A DNA stretch of 64,000 bases, taken from positions 1 to 64,000 of the forward strand of contig CAUJIP010000005.1 of the NCBI GenBank assembly GCA_963205235.1, in the 5' to 3' direction. Numbering within the stretch: position 1 is the first letter of the stretch; the number at the start of each line of letters is the position of its first letter. The notes under the pieces are model-generated. The model worked only from the letters and a program-made list of their open reading frames with translations, had not been told where the DNA came from and did no database searches. Both the position numbers and the translations under genes were made by a program. The stretch comes from Pseudomonadota bacterium. Lineage in GTDB: Bacteria; Pseudomonadota; Alphaproteobacteria; Rhodobacterales; Rhodobacteraceae. Below are positions 25,401 through 33,110 of this stretch, piece after piece.

Positions 25401-26711
25401 ATGATCTACCTCAAGCAAGCACTGACAACGCCCGAGACCGACCATCAGGATGTCCGCGATCTCGTGCAGGTCATGCTGGCCCGCATCGCAGTCGAAGGCG
25501 AGACGGCGGTGCGCGACTATTCCCGGACCTTCGACAAATGGGGGGGCGATCTTGTCGTCACCCGCGACCACCTTGCTGCGGCCGCCGACCAGGTGCCTGT
25601 GCGGCTTAAGGACGACATCCGCTTTGCCCATGACAACATCCGCCGCTTTGCCGAGGCGCAGCGGGCCACCCTTTCGGACTGCGCCGTGGAAATCCTGCCG
25701 GGCCTGATGGCAGGGCAAAAGCAGATCCCCGTTGCGGCGGCGGGCTGCTATGTGCCAGGCGGGCGCTACAGCCATGTCGCCAGCGCGATCATGACGATCA
25801 CCACTGCCAAGGTCGCAGGCGTGCCCCATATCGCCGCCTGCTCGCCCCCGCGACCCGGCACCGGCATCCCGCCCGCGATCCTGTATGCGATGGACCTTTG
25901 CGGCGCCGATGTGATCCTGAACCTAGGCGGCGTGCAGGGCGTGGCCGCCATGGCGCATGGCCATTTCGGCCTGCCCAAGGCCGACATCCTGGTCGGCCCC
26001 GGGAACCAGTATGTTGCCGAAGCCAAGCGGATGCTCTTTGGTCAGGTCGGCATCGACATGTTCGCGGGTCCCACCGACAGCATGGTGCTGGCCGATTCCA
26101 GCGCGGATGCCGAGATGGTGGCCTACGACCTTGTCGGGCAGGCCGAGCATGGCTACAACTCGCCGGTCTGGCTGGCGACGACCGACGAAGCGCTGGCCCG
26201 GAGGGTCCTGCGCTTGGTGCCCGGCCTGATCGACACGCTGCCACCGGTAAACCGGGACAGCGCCCTTCAGGCTTGGGACAACATGGCCGAAGTCATCCTG
26301 TGCGAGACTCGCGAGGAGATGGCGCAAGTTGCCGACCGCTATGCCCCGGAACATCTGCACGTTCAGGCGCGCGACCTTGATTGGTGGCTTGGGCGGCTGA
26401 CCGCATATGGCTCGCTGTTCCTTGGCGAAGAAACGACCGTGGCCTTCGGCGACAAGACATCGGGCCCGAACCATGTTCTGCCCACCTCGGGTGCCGCACG
26501 CTATACCGGTGGCCTGTCGGTCCACAAGTTCATGAAGACCGTGACCTGGCAACGCGCCACCCGCGACGCGGCCAAACCCCTGGCTGAAGCAACTGCCCGC
26601 ATCTCGCGGCTGGAAGGCATGGAGGGCCATGCCCGGTCTGCCGATGTCCGCCTGCGCAAGTTCTTTCCGGGAGAGTCGTTCAACCTCGGCTCAGTCGATG
26701 TTGCTTCATAG
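25401..26711 (+). CDS. hpsN: histidinol dehydrogenase-like, probable sulfopropanediol 3-dehydrogenase
   Basis: 436 residues of the HisD superfamily. Zinc-ligand and catalytic positions are retained: Q247 and H250 (GQAEHG), E317-H318 (APEHLH) and D351 (FGDKTSGPNH). The EHGYNSPVWLAT and GPTDSMVLAD stretches differ from biosynthetic HisD and match the HpsN group, which oxidises (R)-2,3-dihydroxypropane-1-sulfonate to (R)-sulfolactate. Co-transcription with cuyA and a sulfonate importer supports this. A dehydrogenase for another amino- or hydroxy-sulfonate is the alternative. Confidence 0.78.
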   Translation: MIYLKQALTTPETDHQDVRDLVQVMLARIAVEGETAVRDYSRTFDKWGGDLVVTRDHLAAAADQVPVRLKDDIRFAHDNIRRFAEAQRATLSDCAVEILPGLMAGQKQIPVAAAGCYVPGGRYSHVASAIMTITTAKVAGVPHIAACSPPRPGTGIPPAILYAMDLCGADVILNLGGVQGVAAMAHGHFGLPKADILVGPGNQYVAEAKRMLFGQVGIDMFAGPTDSMVLADSSADAEMVAYDLVGQAEHGYNSPVWLATTDEALARRVLRLVPGLIDTLPPVNRDSALQAWDNMAEVILCETREEMAQVADRYAPEHLHVQARDLDWWLGRLTAYGSLFLGEETTVAFGDKTSGPNHVLPTSGAARYTGGLSVHKFMKTVTWQRATRDAAKPLAEATARISRLEGMEGHARSADVRLRKFFPGESFNLGSVDVAS

Positions 26712-26808
26712 GCAGCAGGCCAGCACGATCCTTTGCCCGCATCCTGCCTCGGCCGGTCTGTCCTTTCGGGGCTGACTGGGCTTCCCTGTGCCACCAAGGC
26801 CTGCATGG

Positions 26809-27240
26809 TCAGGCAAGTTCCGCTTCCAGCCTTAAGCCGGGGCGAAGTGCAATGTCTGCCAGCGTCGAGCGGTCCAGATCGGCCAGGAAAGCGACCTCGG
26901 CCGCGCGTAGCCGCGCCTTGAGGCGACAACGACCGTCGATGGTGCAATCGCCGCCGCTGGTTGCAAAGCATTCGACCAGCGGCTGCCCTTCCTCAAGCAA
27001 GCGGACGATGGACCCCAAACGGATCTCGCCTGCTGGCCGGGCCAGCATTGCCCCGCCACCGCCACCGCGACGGGTGGTGACATAGCCGGCCTGGGCCAGT
27101 TTCTGGATGATCTTGGTCAGGTGATGCCGCGACAGCCCGAATTCCTGCGCCATCTCGGCGGTGGAAAATCCCTGCCCCGGTGCCCCCGCCATGCGCATCA
27201 GCATCCGCAATCCGTAGTCCGTGAACGAGGTAAGCCGCAT
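26809..27240 (-). CDS. nsrR: Rrf2 family regulator, NsrR-like
   Basis: 143 residues from ATG 27240. The winged helix is MRLTSFTDYGLRMLMRMAG…LSRHHLTKIIQKLAQAGYV. Three cysteines at 91, 99 and 105 are placed as in NsrR (91, 96, 102 in E. coli) to hold an Fe-S cluster that senses nitric oxide. The gene is divergent from the haemoglobin operon across 77 bp, where a GTATT-N3-AATAC palindrome lies. Repression relieved by NO is the expected mode. Confidence 0.85.
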   Translation of the reverse strand: MRLTSFTDYGLRMLMRMAGAPGQGFSTAEMAQEFGLSRHHLTKIIQKLAQAGYVTTRRGGGGGAMLARPAGEIRLGSIVRLLEEGQPLVECFATSGGDCTIDGRCRLKARLRAAEVAFLADLDRSTLADIALRPGLRLEAELA

Positions 27241-27256
27241 GATCTGTCCTGAAGAA

Positions 27257-27269
27257 GTATTTACAATAC
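27257..27269. promoter_or_regulatory. candidate NsrR-like operator
   Basis: GTATT-TAC-AATAC is a perfect 5-bp inverted repeat with a 3-bp centre. It lies midway in the short divergent region between the Rrf2 regulator and the truncated haemoglobin gene. Its AT-richness in a GC-rich genome and its location make it the best operator candidate. Confidence 0.5.
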
Positions 27270-27317
27270 CAATTAACCGGCCTAGACAGGAATGCAAGCC
27301 AAACCAGAGCTCCGGAC

Positions 27318-27767
27318 ATGACGCTCGCTGCACCATCCGCTACGTCTGCCCGACCGGCGATCACCGCTGCGCTGATGGAAGAGACCGGCCTTGATGAGGC
27401 GATCTTGCGCAATCTTGTCCACCGCTTTTACGACAAGGTCCGGGCAGATGAGGTGTTGGGGCCGGTCTTTGCGGCGCGCATCACCGACTGGGGGCCTCAT
27501 CTGGAGCGGATGGTGACCTTCTGGTCCTCGGTCGCGTTGATGACCGGGCGCTATCACGGTGCGCCAATGCCGGCCCATGCCAACTTGCCCGTAACCTGGG
27601 CGCATTTCAGCCGATGGCTGGACCTGTTCCGCCAGACAGCGACCGAGGTCTGCCCGACCGCCGGAGCCGCGCACGTGATCGAACGGGCGGAACGCATTGC
27701 GCGGTCGCTGCACATGGCGGTGGAAGATACCGCCCGCGGCACCGGGTTGACGCCGTCGCTTCGCTGA
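27318..27767 (+). CDS. group III truncated haemoglobin
   Basis: 149 residues. The class III pattern is clear: LVHRFYDKVRADEVLGPVF, then HLERMVTFWSSVALMTGRYHGAPM and a conserved HFSRWLDLF. Haem-binding truncated globins of this class occur in NO and microaerobic responses. It is the first gene of an operon under the divergent NsrR-like regulator, which supports a role in NO scavenging or sensing. Confidence 0.85.
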   Translation: MTLAAPSATSARPAITAALMEETGLDEAILRNLVHRFYDKVRADEVLGPVFAARITDWGPHLERMVTFWSSVALMTGRYHGAPMPAHANLPVTWAHFSRWLDLFRQTATEVCPTAGAAHVIERAERIARSLHMAVEDTARGTGLTPSLR

Positions 27768-27785
27768 AAGGAAGGAGATTTGCCC

Positions 27786-28271
27786 ATGACCCAGAGCCTA
27801 CGCATTGACGATCCCGCCGCACTGACCCGGCACATCGAGTCCCGGTATCACGCCCGCCATCGCGAACAGTTGCCCACATTGGCCGCTCTGGCCGCAAGGA
27901 TCGAGACGGTGCATTTCGGCGATGACCATGTGCCCGAAGGCCTGACCGACCTCTTGCAGCGCATGATCGGCGCGCTGGAGGTCGACATGAAGAAGGAAGA
28001 GCTGATCCTGTTCCCGGCGATCCGCAGGGGCGGCGGTCCGGGGATCGGCATACCGATTGCTGTGATGCGGGCCGATCATGACCACCACTCTCGCGATGTG
28101 GCCGAGATTCACCGCCTGACTCGGGGCCTTAGCAAACCCGACGGGGCCTGCCGCACCTGGACCGACCTTTACGCCGGGCTGGGCGAGTTTCTTTCCGATC
28201 TGGCAGAGCACATCCGGCTGGAAAACGACGTGTTGTTCCCACCCTTCGAAACCGAGGCCGCCAATGTCTGA
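27786..28271 (+). CDS. hemerythrin-like protein related to RIC/YtfE C-terminal domain
   Basis: 161 residues. It aligns by motif with the di-iron domain of E. coli YtfE: YHARHREQLP (H22), DMKKEE (D68, E72), ADHDHH (H98) and EHIRLENDVLFP (H142, E146). The N-terminal ScdA domain is absent. Notably, the position of YtfE H129 is D68 here. The ATG at 27786 has AAGGAG eight bases upstream. RIC proteins repair Fe-S clusters after nitrosative damage, fitting the operon; the altered ligand may change iron chemistry. Confidence 0.8.
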   Translation: MTQSLRIDDPAALTRHIESRYHARHREQLPTLAALAARIETVHFGDDHVPEGLTDLLQRMIGALEVDMKKEELILFPAIRRGGGPGIGIPIAVMRADHDHHSRDVAEIHRLTRGLSKPDGACRTWTDLYAGLGEFLSDLAEHIRLENDVLFPPFETEAANV

Positions 28272-28596
28272 CCCGTCGCTGCCGCGCGCCACGCGCGAGA
28301 TGGTCGAACGTCGCCGTGATCTGGCACCCGGGGCCGAAGATGCCTTCCGCTCCTTCTCCAAGGCTGTCTTTGCCGAAGGGGCGCTGGACAAGCGCACCAA
28401 GCAGCTGATTGCCGTGGCGGTTGCGCATGTCACGCAATGCCCCTGGTGCATCGAGGGTCATGTAAAGGCCGCACGGCGCGAGGGTGCCAGCCCTGAACAG
28501 ATCATGGAGGCGATCTGGGTCGCCGCCGAGATGCGGGCGGGGGCCAGCTATGCACATGCTTTGAAGGCCGTGCAGGCAATGGGCGGGGCAGGCTGA
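28264..28596 (+). CDS. AhpD/carboxymuconolactone decarboxylase family protein
   Basis: 110 residues. The redox motif CPWCIEGH (CxxC plus His) identifies the AhpD-like alkylhydroperoxidase group, with KAVFAEGALDKRTKQLIAVAVA in front. It overlaps the hemerythrin gene by 8 bp and the DUF488 gene by one base. A peroxidase or thiol-dependent reductase role in stress protection is likely. Confidence 0.85.
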   Translation: MSDPSLPRATREMVERRRDLAPGAEDAFRSFSKAVFAEGALDKRTKQLIAVAVAHVTQCPWCIEGHVKAARREGASPEQIMEAIWVAAEMRAGASYAHALKAVQAMGGAG

Positions 28597-29012
28597 TGCC
28601 ACCAGTTCCGCCCGTGCCAGATGCCGCCGCCGACCGGATCCGGGTCAAGCGCATCTACCGGGCGGCGCGCGTGTCGGACGGCAATCGGGTTCTTGTCGAC
28701 CGGCTCTGGCCGCGTGGCCTTTCGAAAGACCGCGCCCGCCTGCATTCCTGGTGCCGCGAGATCGCGCCCAGCGATGACCTGCGGCGTTGGTACCATGCCC
28801 ACCCCGACCGGTGGGAGGACTTTGTTGACCGCTATCAGCATGAACTGACCCTGAAGGACGATCTCGCCCGCGATCTTGCCAGCATGGCCCTTGACGGTGT
28901 GCTGACCCTGCTGTTCGCCTCAAGCGTCGAGACGCGCAACAACGCCACCGTGTTGCGTGACCACCTGCAACAATATCTCGAAATGACGGGGGATCCCGAT
29001 GCCCGGCCCTGA
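28596..29012 (+). CDS. DUF488 family protein
   Basis: 138 residues. The family signature VLVDRLWPRGLSKDRARLHSWCREIAPS occupies about 33-60, followed by WYHAHPDRWEDFVDRY and a TLLFASS strand. Biochemical function of this family is unknown. Overlaps on both sides place it firmly in the NO-stress operon. Confidence 0.85.
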   Translation: MPPVPPVPDAAADRIRVKRIYRAARVSDGNRVLVDRLWPRGLSKDRARLHSWCREIAPSDDLRRWYHAHPDRWEDFVDRYQHELTLKDDLARDLASMALDGVLTLLFASSVETRNNATVLRDHLQQYLEMTGDPDARP

Positions 29013-30024
29013 CCAGAGACCTGCCCTGCGCACTCCGCTTTGTGATCTGCTGGGCTGCGAGGTGCCCGTACTGCTGGCGGGCATGGGCGGTGTCGCCCGC
29101 GCCGAACTGGCGGCGGCTGTCGCCCTTGCCGGGGGTTATGCCATGCTGGGGATGGTGCGGGAAAGCCCGGACCTGATCGAGGCTGAGATCACCGCCTATC
29201 GCGTGGCCACCGATCGACCCTTTGCTGTCAACGTGATCCCGTCTGCAACCGATCCTGCGCTGTTGCAGGCCCAGATCGGGCGATGCCTTGATCTGGGGGT
29301 GCGGGCCTTCACCTTCTTCTGGGATGTGCGGCCAGAGGTGATCGCGCAAGTCAAGCGCGAAGGATGCCTCGTGCTGCACCAGGTGGGAACCCTTGCCGCC
29401 GCCCGCGAGGCCGAAGCGGCCGGCGCCGACGTCATCATAGCGCAAGGGATCGAGGCCGGGGGCCACGTCCATGGCCGCACCGGTGCCTTCGCCCTAGCCG
29501 AGGCGGTGCTGGACGGTGCCCGAATTCCCGTTGTGGTGTCGGGCGGCATCACAACCGGCCACGGGTTGGCGGCCGCGCTGATGCTGGGCGCGCAGGGTGT
29601 GCAATGCGGAACGGCTTTTCTGGCAACCGAAGAATCTTGGGCGCATGACTATCACAAGGCCCGCGTTGCTGCCGCCAGCGTCGACGATACCGTGCTTACC
29701 GATGTCTTCGTGCTGAACTGGCCAAAGGGCGCCGCCGTTCGGGTGCTGGGAAACAGTGTCACGGCCGGTCTGAACGGCCACCTGACGGGCCACGATCCCG
29801 CCGCCCTACCGCGCGAGGTGATTGCCCATGACGGCGGCCAGCCCTTGTTGCGCTTCAGCACGGATTCGCCGATGCGCCACACCTCCGGCGCGCTGGAGGA
29901 GATGGCGCTCTATGCCGGGCAAGGTGTCGGCGCGGTGCGCGATGTGGTTCCGGCGGCGGACCGTTTGCACCGGATTGTGCAGGAGGCCGAAGCCTGCCTT
30001 GCCAGAACCAGGCTGCTGCCATGA
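28999..30024 (+). CDS. nitronate monooxygenase family protein
   Basis: 341 residues of the FMN-dependent 2-nitropropane dioxygenase family. Visible are PVLLAGMGGVARAELAAAVALAGG at the N-terminus, AQGIEAGGHVHG (about 151, with the conserved His), VVSGGITTGHGLAAALMLGAQGVQCGTAFLATEE and a C-terminal helical region. It oxidises nitronates, which fits a nitrosative stress setting. It overlaps DUF488 by 14 bp and the next gene by 4 bp. Confidence 0.85.
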   Translation: MPGPDQRPALRTPLCDLLGCEVPVLLAGMGGVARAELAAAVALAGGYAMLGMVRESPDLIEAEITAYRVATDRPFAVNVIPSATDPALLQAQIGRCLDLGVRAFTFFWDVRPEVIAQVKREGCLVLHQVGTLAAAREAEAAGADVIIAQGIEAGGHVHGRTGAFALAEAVLDGARIPVVVSGGITTGHGLAAALMLGAQGVQCGTAFLATEESWAHDYHKARVAAASVDDTVLTDVFVLNWPKGAAVRVLGNSVTAGLNGHLTGHDPAALPREVIAHDGGQPLLRFSTDSPMRHTSGALEEMALYAGQGVGAVRDVVPAADRLHRIVQEAEACLARTRLLP

Positions 30025-30719
30025 CCGACGACGCCGAAGACGTCCGGCCCTTCGCCTCGCCGCCTTGTCTGGCGGGCGAGATCAACCCGGCATATTCCGG
30101 CCTCGTCGCCCCGGTTCCGAAAGCGCCGGATGATGTCGCAGGCTGGCGTCGGGCCGAACGCCACCGCCTTCGCACCGCACGCGAAGCATCGTCCGTGACC
30201 GCACGTCAGGCTGTCGGGACGGCGATTTCCGGCCATCTGGACACCCTGTTGCGCAGTGAGTTCGGCGACCTGAGGGGGCGGGTCTTTTCGGGGTACTGGC
30301 CGATCAAGGCAGAACCGGATTTGCGCCCGCTGATGGCGGCACTCCATGCCGAAGGTGTGCTCGTTGCCCTCCCATTGGTCGAAACGAAAGCCGCTCCGCT
30401 GGTCTTTCGCCGCTGGACGCCAGAGACCCGGATGGTGCGTGGCGACTGGAATATCCCGGTGCCACCACCCGAAGCCGAAGCGGTGACGCCCGACATAGCC
30501 CTTGCCCCACTGGTCGGCTGGACTGACGAGGGCTTCCGCCTTGGCTATGGCGGCGGCTACTTCGACCGCACGCTGGCAGCTTTGTCGCCCCGACCCTTCA
30601 CCATCGGCATCGGGCTTCAAGCGGCCCGTTTGGCGACGATCCATCCCCAGTCACACGACATCGCTCTGGATGCGATCGTGACCGAGGAAGGCTGTGCTCT
30701 GACGGATTGGCAGGCCTGA
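30021..30719 (+). CDS. 5-formyltetrahydrofolate cyclo-ligase family protein
   Basis: 232 residues. The family core is recognisable: WRRAERHRLRTAREA, GYWPIKAEPDLRPL, and the signature RLGYGGGYFDRTLA near residue 175. The first 40 residues (DDAEDVRPFASPPCLAGEI) are an extension not usual in the family. The enzyme makes 5,10-methenyl-THF from 5-formyl-THF using ATP. It is the last gene of the operon, joined by a 4-bp overlap. Confidence 0.85.
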   Translation: MTDDAEDVRPFASPPCLAGEINPAYSGLVAPVPKAPDDVAGWRRAERHRLRTAREASSVTARQAVGTAISGHLDTLLRSEFGDLRGRVFSGYWPIKAEPDLRPLMAALHAEGVLVALPLVETKAAPLVFRRWTPETRMVRGDWNIPVPPPEAEAVTPDIALAPLVGWTDEGFRLGYGGGYFDRTLAALSPRPFTIGIGLQAARLATIHPQSHDIALDAIVTEEGCALTDWQA

Positions 30720-30741
30720 AGCTACATCAGGTGACACAGCA

Positions 30742-31161
30742 CTATTCGGACGCAGGGGGACTGACCGACGCCACCTCAAGTTGGCGTGTCTCTGCTGTCC
30801 GCATCGTCCAGGAAATCATCGCGCCTTCGCGCAGGCCAAGAAGGGCCACTCCGATCGGCGTCAGGACCGAAATCCGATTGCGGCCGATATCGGCCTCTTC
30901 GGGGTATACCAACGTCACGGTTTGCGCTTTGCCCGTATGCAGATCACGGTAGGTCACCTCGCTTCCAAGCGTCACGACATCGTCGCCCAGATCATCGGGT
31001 GCGACCAGGTCGGCGCGCGCAATCTCATCGATCAGCCTTTCGCCGATTTCCGGTGAGCGCCGGAGAACTGACGAGGCCAGTGTCTCGAGACGGTTGACCA
31101 GCGTGCGGTCCAGCTGGACATTTGGCAGCCGGTCCGAGGGGCTTTTCGCTTTGCTCGACAT
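30742..31161 (-). CDS. rnk: nucleoside diphosphate kinase regulator, GreA/GreB C-domain family
   Basis: 139 residues from ATG 31161, which has AAGGAAG upstream. The N-terminal helical part (QLDRTLVNRLETLASSV) precedes a GreA/GreB C-terminal FKBP-like domain: VTLGSEVTYRD, VTLVYPEEAD, ISVLTPIGVALLGLREG. Rnk-type proteins bind RNA polymerase without the coiled-coil finger. A related, diverged protein is encoded just upstream on the same strand. Confidence 0.88.
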   Translation of the reverse strand: MSSKAKSPSDRLPNVQLDRTLVNRLETLASSVLRRSPEIGERLIDEIARADLVAPDDLGDDVVTLGSEVTYRDLHTGKAQTVTLVYPEEADIGRNRISVLTPIGVALLGLREGAMISWTMRTAETRQLEVASVSPPASE

Positions 31162-31301
31162 ATGTGTCTTCCTTGGGCTTGAAGGGGTGGTGAACGCAGA
31201 CCCCACCGGGGTTCTTTTGCTATCTGCGGAACGTTCTGGCAGATGCCTCGCGCTTCGGAGGCCATCGATCCAATTGGTCGGACGATGTCCGGATCCTGAG
31301 A

Positions 31302-31781
31302 TCAGGGTGTCGGGGTTTGACGTCTAACGCTAAGCAGATGAACCCTCCGCAAGGTCCCTTCTGATTGCAGGAGCGGGCCGAAGGTTCCGACTTTCATGCC
31401 GATCAGTGTGGCAACCAGCAATGTTCTGACGGAAAGGCCATTCTGTCCCTCAGAAGACTCACCGCAAAGGAAGATGGTGGCTGACTGCGGTTCAAGATCG
31501 TCGATCGAAAACGTGCAGCGTGATCCACTCGCCGCAATTGCGTCGGCAACCCGAACTCCTGCTAGAAGTGACGCATAGACCAGTTTCTGGCTGAGCAATG
31601 CCGTCATCATGGGATAGGCACCAATGCCGACTCTGTGCACATGCACCAGCAGTTCCGCCAGGGCAACGCGGTCGGTCCGGTTCAACGCGCAGGCTCCCGC
31701 GTGCAGGCGCAGGGCTGCATATCCCTCCGGGCAAATGTCGGGAGGGCGCATGGCGGGATTTGCGTGTACGTACAGGTTCAT
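31302..31781 (-). CDS. diverged Rnk/GreA C-domain-like protein
   Basis: 159 residues with no named family at first sight, but it aligns with the neighbouring Rnk. The segment LSVRTLLVATLIGMKVG corresponds to ISVLTPIGVALLGLREG, and ASGSRCTFSIDD corresponds to TLGSEVTYRDL, in the same order and spacing. An extra N-terminal stretch with MRPPDICPEGYAAL precedes this. GAGGAA lies just upstream of the ATG. I infer a paralogue that has lost most consensus residues; function unknown. Confidence 0.6.
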   Translation of the reverse strand: MNLYVHANPAMRPPDICPEGYAALRLHAGACALNRTDRVALAELLVHVHRVGIGAYPMMTALLSQKLVYASLLAGVRVADAIAASGSRCTFSIDDLEPQSATIFLCGESSEGQNGLSVRTLLVATLIGMKVGTFGPLLQSEGTLRRVHLLSVRRQTPTP

Positions 31782-32107
31782 GTTTCCTCAGGAGGCGGCG
31801 ACATGGCCGACGCTTCGTTTCAGCATTCGAGATGAGCTGGACGACCGGGGAACAAGCGCGGTTGCGCGCCTTCAAACCGCCCCGGGAAGGGAGCAGTTTT
31901 GAAGAAAGACCCGGAAGAGGATAGACACGACAGTCATGGGATTAGTGTGCAGTTTACTGCGATGGAGTCAATTGTAGCACATCGGCGTGATCAGTGCCGC
32001 GCTGGTGCAACGGGCCGAATATCCCATGGATCATCGGTGGGTTCGATCTGCTGTGACCCCCAATGACTCATCTATGTTATCGTCTGGCCCCTGGGTGATC
32101 TTCTGGC
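31782..32107. other. intergenic stretch with no supported gene
   Basis: About 325 bases between two minus-strand genes. Only very short or shadow frames occur, and no hairpin with a T tract or recognised RNA is evident. Base composition from about 31920 on is more AT-rich than its surroundings. Confidence 0.4.
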
Positions 32108-33016
32108 TCAGTCCTGCCGCCGCGCTTGAAGCCAGTCGCGAACCTCATGTGCAGCTTTGGATATGGTGGCGTCACGGGGCCATATTACGTGAAAGTACAT
32201 GCCAGTGGTCAGCGCATGTTCTGTAAGGCGGACAAGAACCCCCTGCGCCACCAGCCCCTCTACAAGATGGTGCCAGCCAAGGGCGATCCCTTGACCTGCA
32301 ATGACTGACTGGACCACCGAAACATAGTCGTTGATCTGCAATCCCTTCGGCACGCGACGCCCTTCGATTCCGGCGACAGCAAACCAGTCACGCCAGGTGA
32401 CGGCTGTCCGAAATGGCTCTTCCAGGTGGATCAATTGGTGATTGAGAAGGTCCAACGCTTGGATCGGCCTGTTGAGACCCGCAAGGTAGCCTGCACCGCA
32501 GACCGGGAAGATCTGCTCGCGCACCAAAGGCGCCGTCTCATACTGCGGCCAGTCATTGGGATCGCCGCCGCGCACTGCCAACGGAATTCCCTCCCCTACA
32601 AGATCAAGATCGCGGTCAGCGGTCTGGATTCGCAGGTCGATGTGGGGAAGTGCGGCGCGAAACTGTGCCATTCTCGGAACCATCCAAAAGGCGGCGAAGG
32701 CACTGGAGCAGGACAGCGTCACATGCTCACCGGTCGCCACTGCCCGCAGATCATGCGCCGAGCGCTGGATATGGGACAGGCCGATGGAAACATCCGCATG
32801 AAACCGTCTCCCGGCCTCGGTAAGGCGAACGCGGCGGTGTTCACGCAAGAACAACGCGGCACCCAAATGCGCTTCCAGTCGGTGAATCGCGTAGGAAACG
32901 GCAGCCTGGGTCATCAGCAACTCACGTGCGGCCCCAGTAAAGCTGCCATGGCGGCCGGCCGCTTCAAACACGACGAGGCTGTTTATGGAAGGGAGCAGGC
33001 TGCGAAGATTTTCCAT
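32108..33016 (-). CDS. LysR family regulator, GcvA-like
   Basis: 302 residues. The N-terminus SLLPSINSLVVFEAAGRHGSFTGAARELLMTQAAVSYAIHRLEAHLG is the GcvA-type HTH, and the effector domain follows. It is divergent from the MttB-family gene across 94 bp and is its probable regulator. GcvA relatives in this order often control methylamine, betaine or amino acid genes. Confidence 0.9.
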   Translation of the reverse strand: MENLRSLLPSINSLVVFEAAGRHGSFTGAARELLMTQAAVSYAIHRLEAHLGAALFLREHRRVRLTEAGRRFHADVSIGLSHIQRSAHDLRAVATGEHVTLSCSSAFAAFWMVPRMAQFRAALPHIDLRIQTADRDLDLVGEGIPLAVRGGDPNDWPQYETAPLVREQIFPVCGAGYLAGLNRPIQALDLLNHQLIHLEEPFRTAVTWRDWFAVAGIEGRRVPKGLQINDYVSVVQSVIAGQGIALGWHHLVEGLVAQGVLVRLTEHALTTGMYFHVIWPRDATISKAAHEVRDWLQARRQD

Positions 33017-33110
33017 AAATCCAGCTTATCAAATCTATGAAACTTTTCCAGCGTCACAACCATAGGACAAAGTTCTAACCTCACGGAGGATTATCGAAAA
33101 GGCGGAAATC

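Noticed and set aside
24138-25829. 563-codon minus-strand open frame opposite tauB/tauC/hpsN-type genes
   Set aside because: GC-rich shadow. Its translation is His/Arg/Gly-rich without any domain, while the plus-strand proteins are complete and recognisable.
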